This document shows, piece after piece, positions 7,612 through 14,557 of a DNA stretch of 16,945 bases. The DNA lies in the NCBI GenBank assembly GCA_029251065.1, contig JAQXEB010000150.1, forward strand, positions 1-16,945, read 5' to 3'. Numbering within the stretch: the first letter of the stretch is position 1; each line of letters begins with the position of its first letter. The notes beneath the pieces are model-generated. The model was given only the letters and a program-made list of their open reading frames with translations. It ran no database searches and was not told the DNA's origin. Both the position numbers and the translations under genes were made by a program. Origin of the DNA: Luminiphilus sp. GTDB taxonomy: Bacteria; Pseudomonadota; Gammaproteobacteria; Pseudomonadales; Halieaceae.

Positions 7612-8490
7612 TCACTGACGCTTGCGCGAGGCGCGCCACGCATCGTAACTCACCGCAATCACGCCCAGCCAAACAAGGCCAAATGTGACTGCGGTGATTA
7701 GCGTCGCAGGCTCTCTAAGCACAAAAATCGCTACAATCAGTTGCAACGTCGGACCCACATACGTCAGTAACCCAATAGTGGACAGCGCTAAGAGACGAGT
7801 CGCTGCAACGTAGGTCAGTAACGGCGCTGCCGTAAACACACCACCCAATAAAAGAAACAAATCCACACGAGTGCCATGCAGACCAAGACCTGCACCGTCG
7901 TTGACAATTAACCAGACAATGGCGAACGGCGCCATGCAGAGCGATTCCAAAAAAAGCCCCTGCAAAGAGTCCGCCGCAATTTGTTTCCTTATGGCCGCGT
8001 ACAGCGAGAAACTGAGTGCAAGCGTCAGGGACACCCAAGGGAGGCTCCCAAAAGCGACCAACTGAACAAGTACAGCTGAAACCGCCAAACCGATGGCCAA
8101 CAACTGGACTGGCTTTGGGCGCTCACCAAAGACAAACACGCCCAGGGCAATGGTCAGCAAGGGCAGCATGAAGTAACCCAAACTCGCTTCAGTCGCGCGC
8201 TCGTTGGTGACGGCGAAAACATAAACGCCCCAATTAATGGTCAGCATCAGGGCGGACAGAGCCACCCAGCATGTAAATCGCCAGGATCGAAGAAGGCGCA
8301 GTGTTTCTCTGAGGCGGCCAAACAACAAAACGATGATCAGTGTTACGGGCAAGGTCCAAAGACCTCGATGTGCCATCACGTCAAAGGCGTCAATAGGCTT
8401 CGTTTGAAGCCAGTAGAGCGCAGCAATGCCCCAAATAAAGTTTGCGACTAGCGCGAGCATTACCCCTCTGAGGGTGTCGGACTGACTCAA
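7612..8490 (-). CDS. rarD: RarD-type EamA/DMT family permease
   Basis: Inner-membrane protein of the drug/metabolite transporter superfamily, with ten expected membrane helices. RarD (chloramphenicol-sensitive protein in E. coli) has no firmly known substrate. Conserved blocks include FIWGIAALYW in helix 1, ATEASLGYFMLPLLTIALG, VFGERP, FGSLPWVSLTLALSFSLYAAIRK, and ALSTIGLLTYVGPTLQLIVAI. The protein has 292 residues from TTG 8490, against 296 in E. coli. The frame is open to a TTG at 8517. AAGGGAG (8499-8505) lies 8 nt before the 8490 TTG, and that start gives the same N-terminal length as E. coli RarD. It ends 25 nt from the opposing DUF1631 gene. The Coq4-like gene lies upstream on the same strand across a gap of about 180 nt, so co-transcription is possible but not shown. 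Confidence 0.88.
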   Translation of the reverse strand: MSQSDTLRGVMLALVANFIWGIAALYWLQTKPIDAFDVMAHRGLWTLPVTLIIVLLFGRLRETLRLLRSWRFTCWVALSALMLTINWGVYVFAVTNERATEASLGYFMLPLLTIALGVFVFGERPKPVQLLAIGLAVSAVLVQLVAFGSLPWVSLTLALSFSLYAAIRKQIAADSLQGLFLESLCMAPFAIVWLIVNDGAGLGLHGTRVDLFLLLGGVFTAAPLLTYVAATRLLALSTIGLLTYVGPTLQLIVAIFVLREPATLITAVTFGLVWLGVIAVSYDAWRASRKRQ

Positions 8491-8498
8491 CTGCACTG

Positions 8499-8505
8499 CT
8501 CCCTT
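8499..8505 (-). promoter_or_regulatory. Shine-Dalgarno that fixes a TTG start for rarD
   Basis: AAGGGAG on the minus strand lies 8 nt before TTG 8490-8488. A GTG (8496-8494) also lies nearby but only 2 nt from the motif, too close for normal initiation. Confidence 0.55.
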
Positions 8506-8670
8506 ACGCCCACTCAATCTTAGTGCGCGCTACTTAAACACTCAGTTGCAAACCAAGCAAGCACCGTTTTCGGGGGATTCGAGGCGATCAGTGTTGACGC
8601 GCGAGAACCCCAATCGCTCGCTCGCGATTCAACGTCCTGTTAGCAGCAATGATCTGAAAGCAGATCCGAG

Positions 8671-9168
8671 CTATGAGCAGTAGAGCCGAATGCCGAATTG
8701 CCGACGCAACTCGCTGAGCGGAGTGTTGAGCATCTCCTCGGTTACCGAGGAATGTGGCCACTTCATCGCCATGCAACGAACATGTCGCGCCCAAATCCAC
8801 ACGTAGAGCGGCAAGTAGTAAACAACAAAAAGTGAATAACCTCGCAAACGCCCACCCATCAAATCGATCCCTTCGGCGTTTAAGCGTATTACATCGGGAT
8901 CCGCCGCGTAATCCTTAAGCTCAGAGCGTGTGATAGTCGTGCCAAATAACACCCATGGATTGAGTAAGATCTCGCCATTCAACGACGTGTCACAACCAAA
9001 TATAACGTGTGTCAGGTCATGGTCCCGAAATTCCTTACCTTTACGCGCAGACACGGCAGCGACCTCTGGCGCGCCTGTGTAAAGCTCGTCAAGACCTTCT
9101 TTAAGGGTCAACTGACACTCCTGACTCATAAACCGCACGTGGTGCCCTCCGATACTCTTTTTGGTCAT
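8671..9168 (-). CDS. Short Coq4-like protein with HDxxHx11E motif
   Basis: 165-residue protein from ATG 9168. I recognise it by the metal-ligand motif typical of Coq4 (PF05019): H50-D51-L-T-H54, eleven residues, then E66, in the context FRDHDLTHVIFG. In yeast, Coq4 takes part in ubiquinone (coenzyme Q) synthesis and decarboxylation/hydroxylation of the ring; E. coli lacks it. The rest of the protein is weakly conserved to my eye. A hydrophobic stretch near residues 110-128 (YSLFVVYYLPLYVWIWARH) could sit at or in the membrane. It is shorter than typical Coq4 (~220-330). ATG M14 is an alternative start; neither has a clear ribosome site. No other quinone gene is nearby, so a ubiquinone role here is inference. 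An unrelated metalloprotein with the same motif is possible. Confidence 0.6.
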   Translation of the reverse strand: MTKKSIGGHHVRFMSQECQLTLKEGLDELYTGAPEVAAVSARKGKEFRDHDLTHVIFGCDTSLNGEILLNPWVLFGTTITRSELKDYAADPDVIRLNAEGIDLMGGRLRGYSLFVVYYLPLYVWIWARHVRCMAMKWPHSSVTEEMLNTPLSELRRQFGIRLYCS

Positions 9169-9345
9169 GATAGATCGTATTTTACGACCTGGCGAGTCGA
9201 TTGACCTGTCGCTGTCTGCACATCCTGGAGTTGTTTGATCGCAGGACTAGAGTTGATCGTTTGGCGCGACTTATTCTTGTCGTTTAATAGTGTTTATTGC
9301 CGCTTGCCTACATACTCAGGCACCACCCTGTTGGCAAAATTCACG

Positions 9346-10014
9346 ATGCGTCACCTACTGCACATTGGGCTTGTCGTCGTATTCGCGGCGTCAGTCAGTG
9401 CCACGGCAGAACCCAGCAAGACCACCGAGCAGTCACGCTCGGTGGTACGACTCGATGTTCCGCTACAACGTAACGAGCAGGGCCGTCGCCGGCATTTCGT
9501 AGAGCGTTGCAGCGCATTCCTCATATCAAACACCAAACAACGAGCGTTACTCGCCTCGGCCTGGCACTGCATCGACGGAATCATGACCTTCGCAAAGGCA
9601 CCAACGTTACACCTCATCGATGGACCCGTGGCGGTCGAAACGATCAACTCAGGCGGCAGTATGGCCAAGGATTGGTTGTTGATAGGCGCACCGCGCGAGG
9701 CGCTGGCTCACTTAAAACCCATCTCCACAAGCCGACGCCCGATCGAGCTCGGAGAGGTGTTAGTGGCGATTGGCTTTGGGGGCGAAACAGCCTTGGGAGA
9801 TCGATATTCCAGAGAAGTGGCCTGCCCCGTAAGCGAGGTGGGTGTCCTTTTTACGCTTCAGTGCGCGCTGCAAAAAGGCGACTCAGGGGGTCTCATTGCG
9901 CGGCGACAACTCAACGGTCAACTGGAAGCCGTTGGTATTATCTCAAGTGGTGATTCTCAAGGCGTGAGCATTGGTTTTGCACTGCAGGCGTTGCCGACTA
10001 TACCGCCCTACTGA
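9346..10014 (+). CDS. Exported trypsin-like (S1) serine protease
   Basis: 222 residues beginning MRHLLHIGLVVVFAASVSA, a typical Sec signal peptide with likely cleavage after A19. The chymotrypsin-type triad is readable: H74 in ASAWHC, D109 in AKDWLL, and S180 in QKGDSGG. Cysteines C55 and C75 bracket the His as in the classic C42-C58 bridge, and C160/C173 could form a second bridge. At about 200 mature residues it is a bare catalytic domain with no PDZ or anchor. The frame is open back to ATG 9235, but the signal peptide marks 9346 as the real start. It acts outside the cytoplasm; its substrate is unknown. It ends with a 7-nt overlap into the 3' end of opposing trhO. A perfect inverted repeat lies in codons 26-34. 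It could equally be a protease without a partner or a secreted nutrient-acquisition enzyme. Confidence 0.82.
   Translation: MRHLLHIGLVVVFAASVSATAEPSKTTEQSRSVVRLDVPLQRNEQGRRRHFVERCSAFLISNTKQRALLASAWHCIDGIMTFAKAPTLHLIDGPVAVETINSGGSMAKDWLLIGAPREALAHLKPISTSRRPIELGEVLVAIGFGGETALGDRYSREVACPVSEVGVLFTLQCALQKGDSGGLIARRQLNGQLEAVGIISSGDSQGVSIGFALQALPTIPPY
9421..9446. repeat. Perfect 10-bp inverted repeat (6-nt loop) inside the protease gene
   Basis: ACCACCGAGC at 9421-9430 is followed by AGTCAC and then the exact reverse complement GCTCGGTGGT at 9437-9446. It lies in codons 26-34, directly after the signal-peptide codons. No T-run follows on either strand, so it is not a standard terminator. In RNA it would form a strong hairpin on either strand. 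Confidence 0.9.
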
Positions 10015-10958
10015 CGCTCACGTGCCAGAGGCGTCGCCCCGAGATGCACCTCGCCTCTTTGTCGCGCCAGTGTCATCTGGTGCTGCCTCTCGGAAAAACG
10101 CTTTTTTTGATCCTGACTGTGCGCGTCGTGACATCGCGGGCACGATACACCTGGAATATACAAAGACGATTTTTTTTGCGCGTCGTCAAGCGGAAATCGA
10201 CAGGCAAAACATTGATCGTACTGTCCCTTTTCCAACTGATGATTCACCGCGACCCGATTATCAAACACGAAGCATTCGCCTTCCCAGCGCGTCGACGCTT
10301 GGGGCGTCTGTTCGAGATAGTTCAGAATGCCGCCTTTTAAATGCCAAACGTCATCGAATCCTTTTGACACTAGAAGTGACGTCGACTTTTCGCAACGAAT
10401 TCCGCCCGTACAAAACATAGCGACCTTTTTGTGCTTTTGCGGATCTAGGTTTTCATCGACCCACGCTGGGAAGTCTCGAAAACTTTTCGTCGCTGGGTTT
10501 ATGGCACCGCGGAAGCTACCAATTTCAACCTCGTAATCGTTTCGCGTGTCGATCACCAGACACTCGGGATCATCGATCAGCTCGTTCCACTCACTCGGCG
10601 ATGCATAGCGACCAACAGACTGGTTAGGATCGATGTCTTCAAGCCCCATCGTCACAATTTCTCGCTTGAGCTTCACCTTCATTCGCAAGAAGGGCCGCTC
10701 TTCGTGATAAGACAATTTACAGTCGAGATCGGTCAGTCGCTCATCGGACCTCAAATAACCAAGCACTTCAGCGATGGCCGTTTTACTGCCGGAAATCGTG
10801 CCATTGACACCCTCATGCGCTAAGAGGAGCGTGCCTTTAACACCACGCTCGGTACAAAAATTGAGCAATGGCTCTCGCATTGATTCGTAGTCATCTAACC
10901 GGACAAACCGGTAAAGTGCGGCAACAGCTGTCGTCTGGCTACGCTCCTCGTTTGTCAC
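10008..10958 (-). CDS. trhO: tRNA uridine(34) hydroxylase TrhO (YceA, rhodanese family)
   Basis: Oxygen-dependent enzyme that hydroxylates U34 in several tRNAs, giving ho5U on the way to cmo5U/mcmo5U. 316 residues; E. coli TrhO has 350. An N-terminal acylphosphatase-like part carries GVKGTLLLAHEGVNGTISG. The rhodanese domain runs over roughly residues 120-215 with DTRNDYEVEIGSFRGA. The catalytic loop FCTGGIRCEK has C183 and C189. A C-terminal part has a CxxC pair (CFAC, CPRC) typical of this group. The start is GTG 10958, whose GTGA overlaps the stop of bolA by 4 nt, implying translational coupling. It is convergent with the protease gene and overlaps it by 7 nt. Two A-runs (8 and 7 A on the minus strand) near the 3' end are in frame. 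Confidence 0.95.
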   Translation of the reverse strand: MTNEERSQTTAVAALYRFVRLDDYESMREPLLNFCTERGVKGTLLLAHEGVNGTISGSKTAIAEVLGYLRSDERLTDLDCKLSYHEERPFLRMKVKLKREIVTMGLEDIDPNQSVGRYASPSEWNELIDDPECLVIDTRNDYEVEIGSFRGAINPATKSFRDFPAWVDENLDPQKHKKVAMFCTGGIRCEKSTSLLVSKGFDDVWHLKGGILNYLEQTPQASTRWEGECFVFDNRVAVNHQLEKGQYDQCFACRFPLDDAQKKSSLYIPGVSCPRCHDAHSQDQKKRFSERQHQMTLARQRGEVHLGATPLARERQ

Positions 10959-11269
10959 GCCTTACTGCCACCCAAGCAATTAGGCGAGTCCGGGGATCCT
11001 TCTCGCCGACCCCATTCATCTGTCGTGTAGGTGTGAAGCGCGAGTGCGTGAATGGGAGAACCCATGTATTCGGCTAAAACCCCATAAACAGCCTGATGGC
11101 GTTTCACAGATCGCATGCCATCGAAAGTCTGAGACACCAAAGTCACTTTAAAATGACTTTCGGATCCCGGCGGGACGTTGTGCATAGCGCTCTCGTTCAC
11201 AATTTCGACAAAAACAGGGTCGAAGTTCGCGGCAATACGTTGCTCAACTAGGTCTTGAATTGTGGTCAT
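10955..11269 (-). CDS. bolA: BolA family transcriptional/Fe-S regulator
   Basis: 104 residues, the length of E. coli BolA (105), with the matching blocks FDPVFVEIVNESAMHNVPPG, SESHFKVTLVS and HALALHTYTTDEW. BolA proteins bind monothiol glutaredoxins through [2Fe-2S] clusters and, in E. coli, act as a stress-responsive DNA-binding morphogene. The conserved His in HALALHTY is the expected cluster or partner ligand. I chose ATG 11269 over a start at 11287 because it matches the family N-terminus; GAGAG lies about 10 nt upstream. Its stop overlaps the trhO start (GTGA). It diverges from a small L7/L12-like gene; palindromic sequence lies between them. Confidence 0.93.
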   Translation of the reverse strand: MTTIQDLVEQRIAANFDPVFVEIVNESAMHNVPPGSESHFKVTLVSQTFDGMRSVKRHQAVYGVLAEYMGSPIHALALHTYTTDEWGRREGSPDSPNCLGGSKA

Positions 11270-11297
11270 AAGGTACACTCTCAACAATTAGCGCGAG

Positions 11298-11318
11298 GGT
11301 ATCAGATAGGTATTACCT
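11298..11318. promoter_or_regulatory. Possible operator: GGTAT direct repeats and AGGTATTACCT palindrome
   Basis: GGTAT occurs at 11298-11302 and again at 11309-11313, one helical turn apart. The second copy is part of the palindrome AGGTATTACCT (11308-11318). The site sits between divergent bolA and the L7/L12-like gene. It could be a regulator site or part of a promoter; no strong -35/-10 pair is visible. Confidence 0.25.
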
Positions 11319-11336
11319 CAGGCGAGGGGCAACGTT

Positions 11337-11720
11337 ATGCATGAAATAGATGTTTGGCTTGATGGTAAGGCGTTGAGCGAGGCTCAGCTGAGCACACTAA
11401 AAGTAGAGCTCCAACAGTCGTTTAAACTATCCCTGACTCAAGCACTCCTTTTGGTCAATGGCCGGTCACATCGCATCAAACGCAGCTGCACCGAAAAAGA
11501 CGCCTCGCAGTTGGTGAGGCAGTTTGAACGTTGGGGGATTCCGCTGCGCGTTGAACCCAGCGACGTCCTGACCGACCAGCAAACAGTCTCCGAGCCGTCT
11601 CTCAAAGGCTCGCCGGCCCCGCCTTTTACCTTGGCTCGCGTTGGTGCGCGAATTCCAACTCAGGCGGCAATGACTGAGTCCGTGAAAGTATCGACAGATC
11701 ACTTACAATTACTCGACTAA
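11337..11720 (+). CDS. Small protein with ribosomal L7/L12 C-terminal-domain-like fold
   Basis: 127 residues from ATG 11337, with GAGGGG 7 nt upstream, a strong ribosome site. Residues ~18-75 follow the pattern of the bL12 C-terminal domain: the L-TLK-EL helix, SLTQALLLVNG (compare GLKEAKDLVEG in bL12), RIKRSCTEKDASQLVRQFERWG (compare IKEGVSKEEAEELKKKLEEAG), then a closing strand PLRVEP. The remaining ~50 residues are Pro/Ser/Thr-rich and look disordered. The protein lacks the bL12 N-terminal dimerisation domain and hinge, so it is not the ribosomal stalk protein. The function is not known to me. The RDD membrane gene starts 18 nt downstream, so the two likely form a transcription unit, diverging from bolA-trhO. 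The fold assignment is by eye only. Confidence 0.6.
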   Translation: MHEIDVWLDGKALSEAQLSTLKVELQQSFKLSLTQALLLVNGRSHRIKRSCTEKDASQLVRQFERWGIPLRVEPSDVLTDQQTVSEPSLKGSPAPPFTLARVGARIPTQAAMTESVKVSTDHLQLLD

Positions 11721-11738
11721 CCTACCGAGCGCGGATCT

Positions 11739-12293
11739 GTGAGCCCAACGACTGAACACCAAGAACCATCCTTAGCCACTGCGCTGCCGCGAGTCCCTAT
11801 TTGGCGACACCTTTGCGCAATGTTTTACGACTTATTTTTGATTATCCCGCTCTTGATGCTGACGTCAGCATTACTCATCGCCATTCATGGACCCACCGAT
11901 ACTGCGGTGGTCAGATCAGTCCCGGCGTGGCAGCAGTGGATCCTGACCTACCTCGCCTTGGTCGGTTTTTTCGGCTTGTTTTGGCGCCAGAAGGGTCAGA
12001 CCCTGGGTATGCAAGCATGGCGGGTAAAGCTTGTTTCGCGTCTCGACAATGCCCCTATTCCTTGGACGCACGTGTTTATTCGCATCGGCACTGCCGCCGC
12101 GCCAGTCATCCTGTCGCTGCTGCCCTTCTTGTACTTCAACATCAACAATGCATCGGTTTTGATCTATGTGATCGCAGCAATTATTGCCGGCATGGGTTTC
12201 TTTTGGCGCTGGGGCAACACTGAGCGGCTGTACTTGCACGATCAGCTCTCTAACACTGAGCTCAGACTTGCGCCCCCTCGAACGAAAAAGTAA
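11739..12293 (+). CDS. RDD family integral membrane protein
   Basis: 184 residues from GTG 11739. The RDD signature appears as RHLCAMFYDLFLI in the first membrane helix and KGQTLGMQAWRVKLV in the connecting segment; YLHDQLSNTEL near the end corresponds to the family's HD-LSGT motif. Three or four membrane helices are evident (residues ~25-50, 68-85, 118-135, 140-160). RDD proteins are poorly characterised; some act in Na+/H+ or osmolyte transport. An RDD gene beside lptG is common in Pseudomonas-like bacteria, so this one is probably ancestral. It lies 18 nt after the L7/L12-like gene and ends 14 nt from the opposing lptG stop. Confidence 0.85.
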   Translation: MSPTTEHQEPSLATALPRVPIWRHLCAMFYDLFLIIPLLMLTSALLIAIHGPTDTAVVRSVPAWQQWILTYLALVGFFGLFWRQKGQTLGMQAWRVKLVSRLDNAPIPWTHVFIRIGTAAAPVILSLLPFLYFNINNASVLIYVIAAIIAGMGFFWRWGNTERLYLHDQLSNTELRLAPPRTKK

Positions 12294-12307
12294 ACGCTTC
12301 GATGTAC

Positions 12308-13369
12308 CTACTGACGTCGCAACAACAGTAAAAGCCCCGCGCTCCAACACAGGAGAACGGTGAGCAGTGCGGCGACCCCGCCACTGAGGCCCATCAACAA
12401 TGTCACCGGACCGAAGAAATCTTGGCTGATCCGAAAAATGACACCCGCCAACACCCCCGCGAAAATTCGCGCGCTCATATTCCCTTCTCGCAAAGGCCCA
12501 AAAATGAAGGACATTGCCAGAACGACCAGCCCGGCGCACGACAAGGGCTGCAAAATTTTATTCCAAAACGCGAGCTCAATATCGTTAGCCACTAAACCTT
12601 GGTTTCTCAGATATTGTGCGTAACCCCATAACTGAGTCGCCGGTAAACTCTCGGGCTTAACCGAATCCAACGTCAATAAACTGGGCGTAATCTCAGAGGT
12701 CCAATTCATTGTCGTTACAGACGACACGCGCGTACCGTCATCGGTTACTGAGGTCACGGCCACATCCTCTAGCAACCAACCCTCCCCCTGATAAGTCCCG
12801 CGATTGGCAGCAACCGTGCGCACCAAAAACCCATTTTCATCGAATGAGATTAAAGTGACTCCAAAAATCAATCCGCCTCGCTGAACCGCATCAACATGGA
12901 TAAAGGTGCCTCCATCACGATTCCAAGCACCGTATCGACCGGCAAGATTTGGGTCGTTGCGATAGGCCAGCGCTCGCTGACTCACCGCCACCTGCTCGGA
13001 AACTGGCGCCACGTACTCTCCGACGCAAAAGCCCAACAAGGCGACGATGAGTGCGGGCTTGATGGCCATTAATGCAAGCCGAGGCATCGACACGCCAGCG
13101 GTGCGGACAATCGTCAACTCGCTACTCGAAGCCAACTTGCCCAGACCAAATAACGCACCAATCAACGTCGCGTAAGGAACGAATTCCTCGACACGGCGTG
13201 GCAGTGTTAACGCAATGTAAATGAGTAAATCCGAAAAACCATAGGTTTCGCTCAGATCACCCAACCCATCGATAAGGTCGCTCAGAGCATCGAGTCCCAC
13301 CAAAATTACTAAGACCCCCAGAATGGCCCAAAGCAGACTGTGCAGAAGGTAGCGGTCAAGTCGCTTCAC
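12308..13369 (-). CDS. lptG: LPS export permease LptG
   Basis: 353 residues. With LptF it forms the transmembrane part of the LptB2FG ABC transporter that extracts lipopolysaccharide from the inner membrane and passes it to LptC/LptA. N-terminal MKRLDRYLLHSLLWAILGVL and the TLPRRVEEFVPYATLIGALFGLG region match LptG. A periplasmic jellyroll-like beta domain spans about residues 130-260. Three C-terminal helices follow, with LAMSFIFGPLREGNMSARIF, a coupling region. The GTG start has GAGGAGG on the minus strand 4 nt upstream, and the start lies inside the end of lptF (14-nt overlap), so translation is probably coupled. Confidence 0.95.
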   Translation of the reverse strand: MKRLDRYLLHSLLWAILGVLVILVGLDALSDLIDGLGDLSETYGFSDLLIYIALTLPRRVEEFVPYATLIGALFGLGKLASSSELTIVRTAGVSMPRLALMAIKPALIVALLGFCVGEYVAPVSEQVAVSQRALAYRNDPNLAGRYGAWNRDGGTFIHVDAVQRGGLIFGVTLISFDENGFLVRTVAANRGTYQGEGWLLEDVAVTSVTDDGTRVSSVTTMNWTSEITPSLLTLDSVKPESLPATQLWGYAQYLRNQGLVANDIELAFWNKILQPLSCAGLVVLAMSFIFGPLREGNMSARIFAGVLAGVIFRISQDFFGPVTLLMGLSGGVAALLTVLLCWSAGLLLLLRRQ

Positions 13370-14450
13370 GCGTCCTCCTCAGGAGTATCGGCAGCTCTTC
13401 CTTGAGCAACAAAAAGCTACCCACAACCCAGAACGCCAGATGCGTACAGAAAAACAGGGTCATTGAGCCCGCCTCCTCTGCCACTGATCGGGCCTGAGAG
13501 AGCACAACGAAGTACGCCAAAAAAACGAGTAATGCCGGACCTAGACGAGCATAACGACCGCGTCGCGAATCCGTACGACTCAAGGGTATGGCAAATAGCG
13601 CCATCACTGGAACAATGAGCGGCAGTGAAACGCGCCAAGCCAATATCGCGCGGTGCTCGGGGTCACCACTCTCCATTAATACCCCGGTAGGCAGTGTTTC
13701 GACGCGTGCCTGAGATCGAAGGCCCCCCTCCACCTCAGGAATCAGTGAGCGATAACCTTGAAATTGCGCTTGAGTCAGCTCCGCTCGACCAGGCGCCATC
13801 TCGTAGCGCTTTCCGTTAGCCAAGGTCAGATATCGACGCCCTGACTGCTGATCGATCTCCATAGCGCCTGACTCAGCAAGTGTCGCTAAAAGCGTTATGC
13901 CCTCGTCTGACCTAAGACGCTCTGCAATAAACACGGTCGACATGCGCCCATCATCAGCGATGCGCTCCACATACGTGACGTAGTCACCGCCTTGTTGCTT
14001 TTTAAAGCGCCCCTCCGTCAAAACATGCATACCTTCGGCGGCACGCGGTTGCGCTAAAAGCGCGTTTGCTTTGAGTGCCCCATACGGGCCGAGATACAAT
14101 GATATGAGTGCCACTGTGGCCGTTACAATTATGACCGCCGGTGTTATTCGTTGGAACAGCTGACTCTGACTCGTCCCACTGGCTCGCAAGATCACCATTT
14201 CACTGTCAGCATACAAACGCCCGAACGACAACAAAACACCGATGTAGAAGCCCAGCGGCAATATCAGTTCAAAAAAAGCGGGTAACTTATAAAGCATCAC
14301 GGGCAGTAAAATATCCGCCGCGAGATCACCTATGGCGGCCTCTGCGAGGTACTTGATAAAACGCCCACTGAAGACGACAAGGAACAAAACCAGCGATACC
14401 GCGAGCGTGTGCGTCATAACATCGGTGGTTAGGTATCGTCGTGTGCGCAT
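13356..14450 (-). CDS. lptF: LPS export permease LptF
   Basis: 364 residues, partner of LptG in the LptB2FGC transporter. Typical LptF blocks are RRYLTTDVMTHTLAVSLVLF in helix 1, LPAFFELILPLGFYIGVLLS, GRLYADSEMVILRASG (coupling helix), VTYVER in the periplasmic jellyroll, and WRVSLPLIVPVMALFAIPLS before the last helices. ATG 14450 is chosen because it matches the usual N-terminus; only a weak ribosome site (GCGG) is visible. It diverges from pepA, an arrangement conserved in many gammaproteobacteria, with a 107-nt shared promoter region. Confidence 0.95.
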   Translation of the reverse strand: MRTRRYLTTDVMTHTLAVSLVLFLVVFSGRFIKYLAEAAIGDLAADILLPVMLYKLPAFFELILPLGFYIGVLLSFGRLYADSEMVILRASGTSQSQLFQRITPAVIIVTATVALISLYLGPYGALKANALLAQPRAAEGMHVLTEGRFKKQQGGDYVTYVERIADDGRMSTVFIAERLRSDEGITLLATLAESGAMEIDQQSGRRYLTLANGKRYEMAPGRAELTQAQFQGYRSLIPEVEGGLRSQARVETLPTGVLMESGDPEHRAILAWRVSLPLIVPVMALFAIPLSRTDSRRGRYARLGPALLVFLAYFVVLSQARSVAEEAGSMTLFFCTHLAFWVVGSFLLLKEELPILLRRTREAT

Positions 14451-14506
14451 TTTTACCGCATTTAGCAGGCTTTCTTAAGCGTCATGGTTTAGTTCTGCTC
14501 GCCATC

Positions 14507-14516
14507 ATCATACACT
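14507..14516. promoter_or_regulatory. Possible back-to-back -10 elements for lptF and pepA
   Basis: In the 107-nt lptF/pepA gap, TATGAT (5 of 6 to the -10 consensus) reads on the minus strand at 14512-14507. TACACT (4 of 6) reads on the plus strand at 14511-14516. No convincing -35 box was found for either, so these are weak candidates. Confidence 0.22.
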
Positions 14517-14557
14517 ACGCGCCAGTTTGACCAGCCCGATTTACGTAAGGAAATACC

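Noticed and set aside
8612..8629. AATCGC-TCGCTC-GCGATT hairpin in the gap between the Coq4-like gene and rarD as a terminator
   Set aside because: Only a 6-bp stem and no T-run on the minus strand after it; too weak to call.
10088..10177. A7 and A8 runs (minus strand) near the end of trhO, possible programmed slippage or a terminator T-tract
   Set aside because: They encode in-frame Gln-Lys-Lys residues in a conserved C-terminal part, have no preceding GC hairpin, and the annotated frame runs to a normal stop.
9971..10420. Open frame of 149 codons antisense to trhO
   Set aside because: Opposes a strongly conserved gene including its catalytic Cys region; the translation has no domain character.
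11916..12539. 207-codon minus-strand frame across the RDD and lptG 3' ends
   Set aside because: Overlaps two well-supported genes in other frames or strands and has arginine-rich random-looking sequence.
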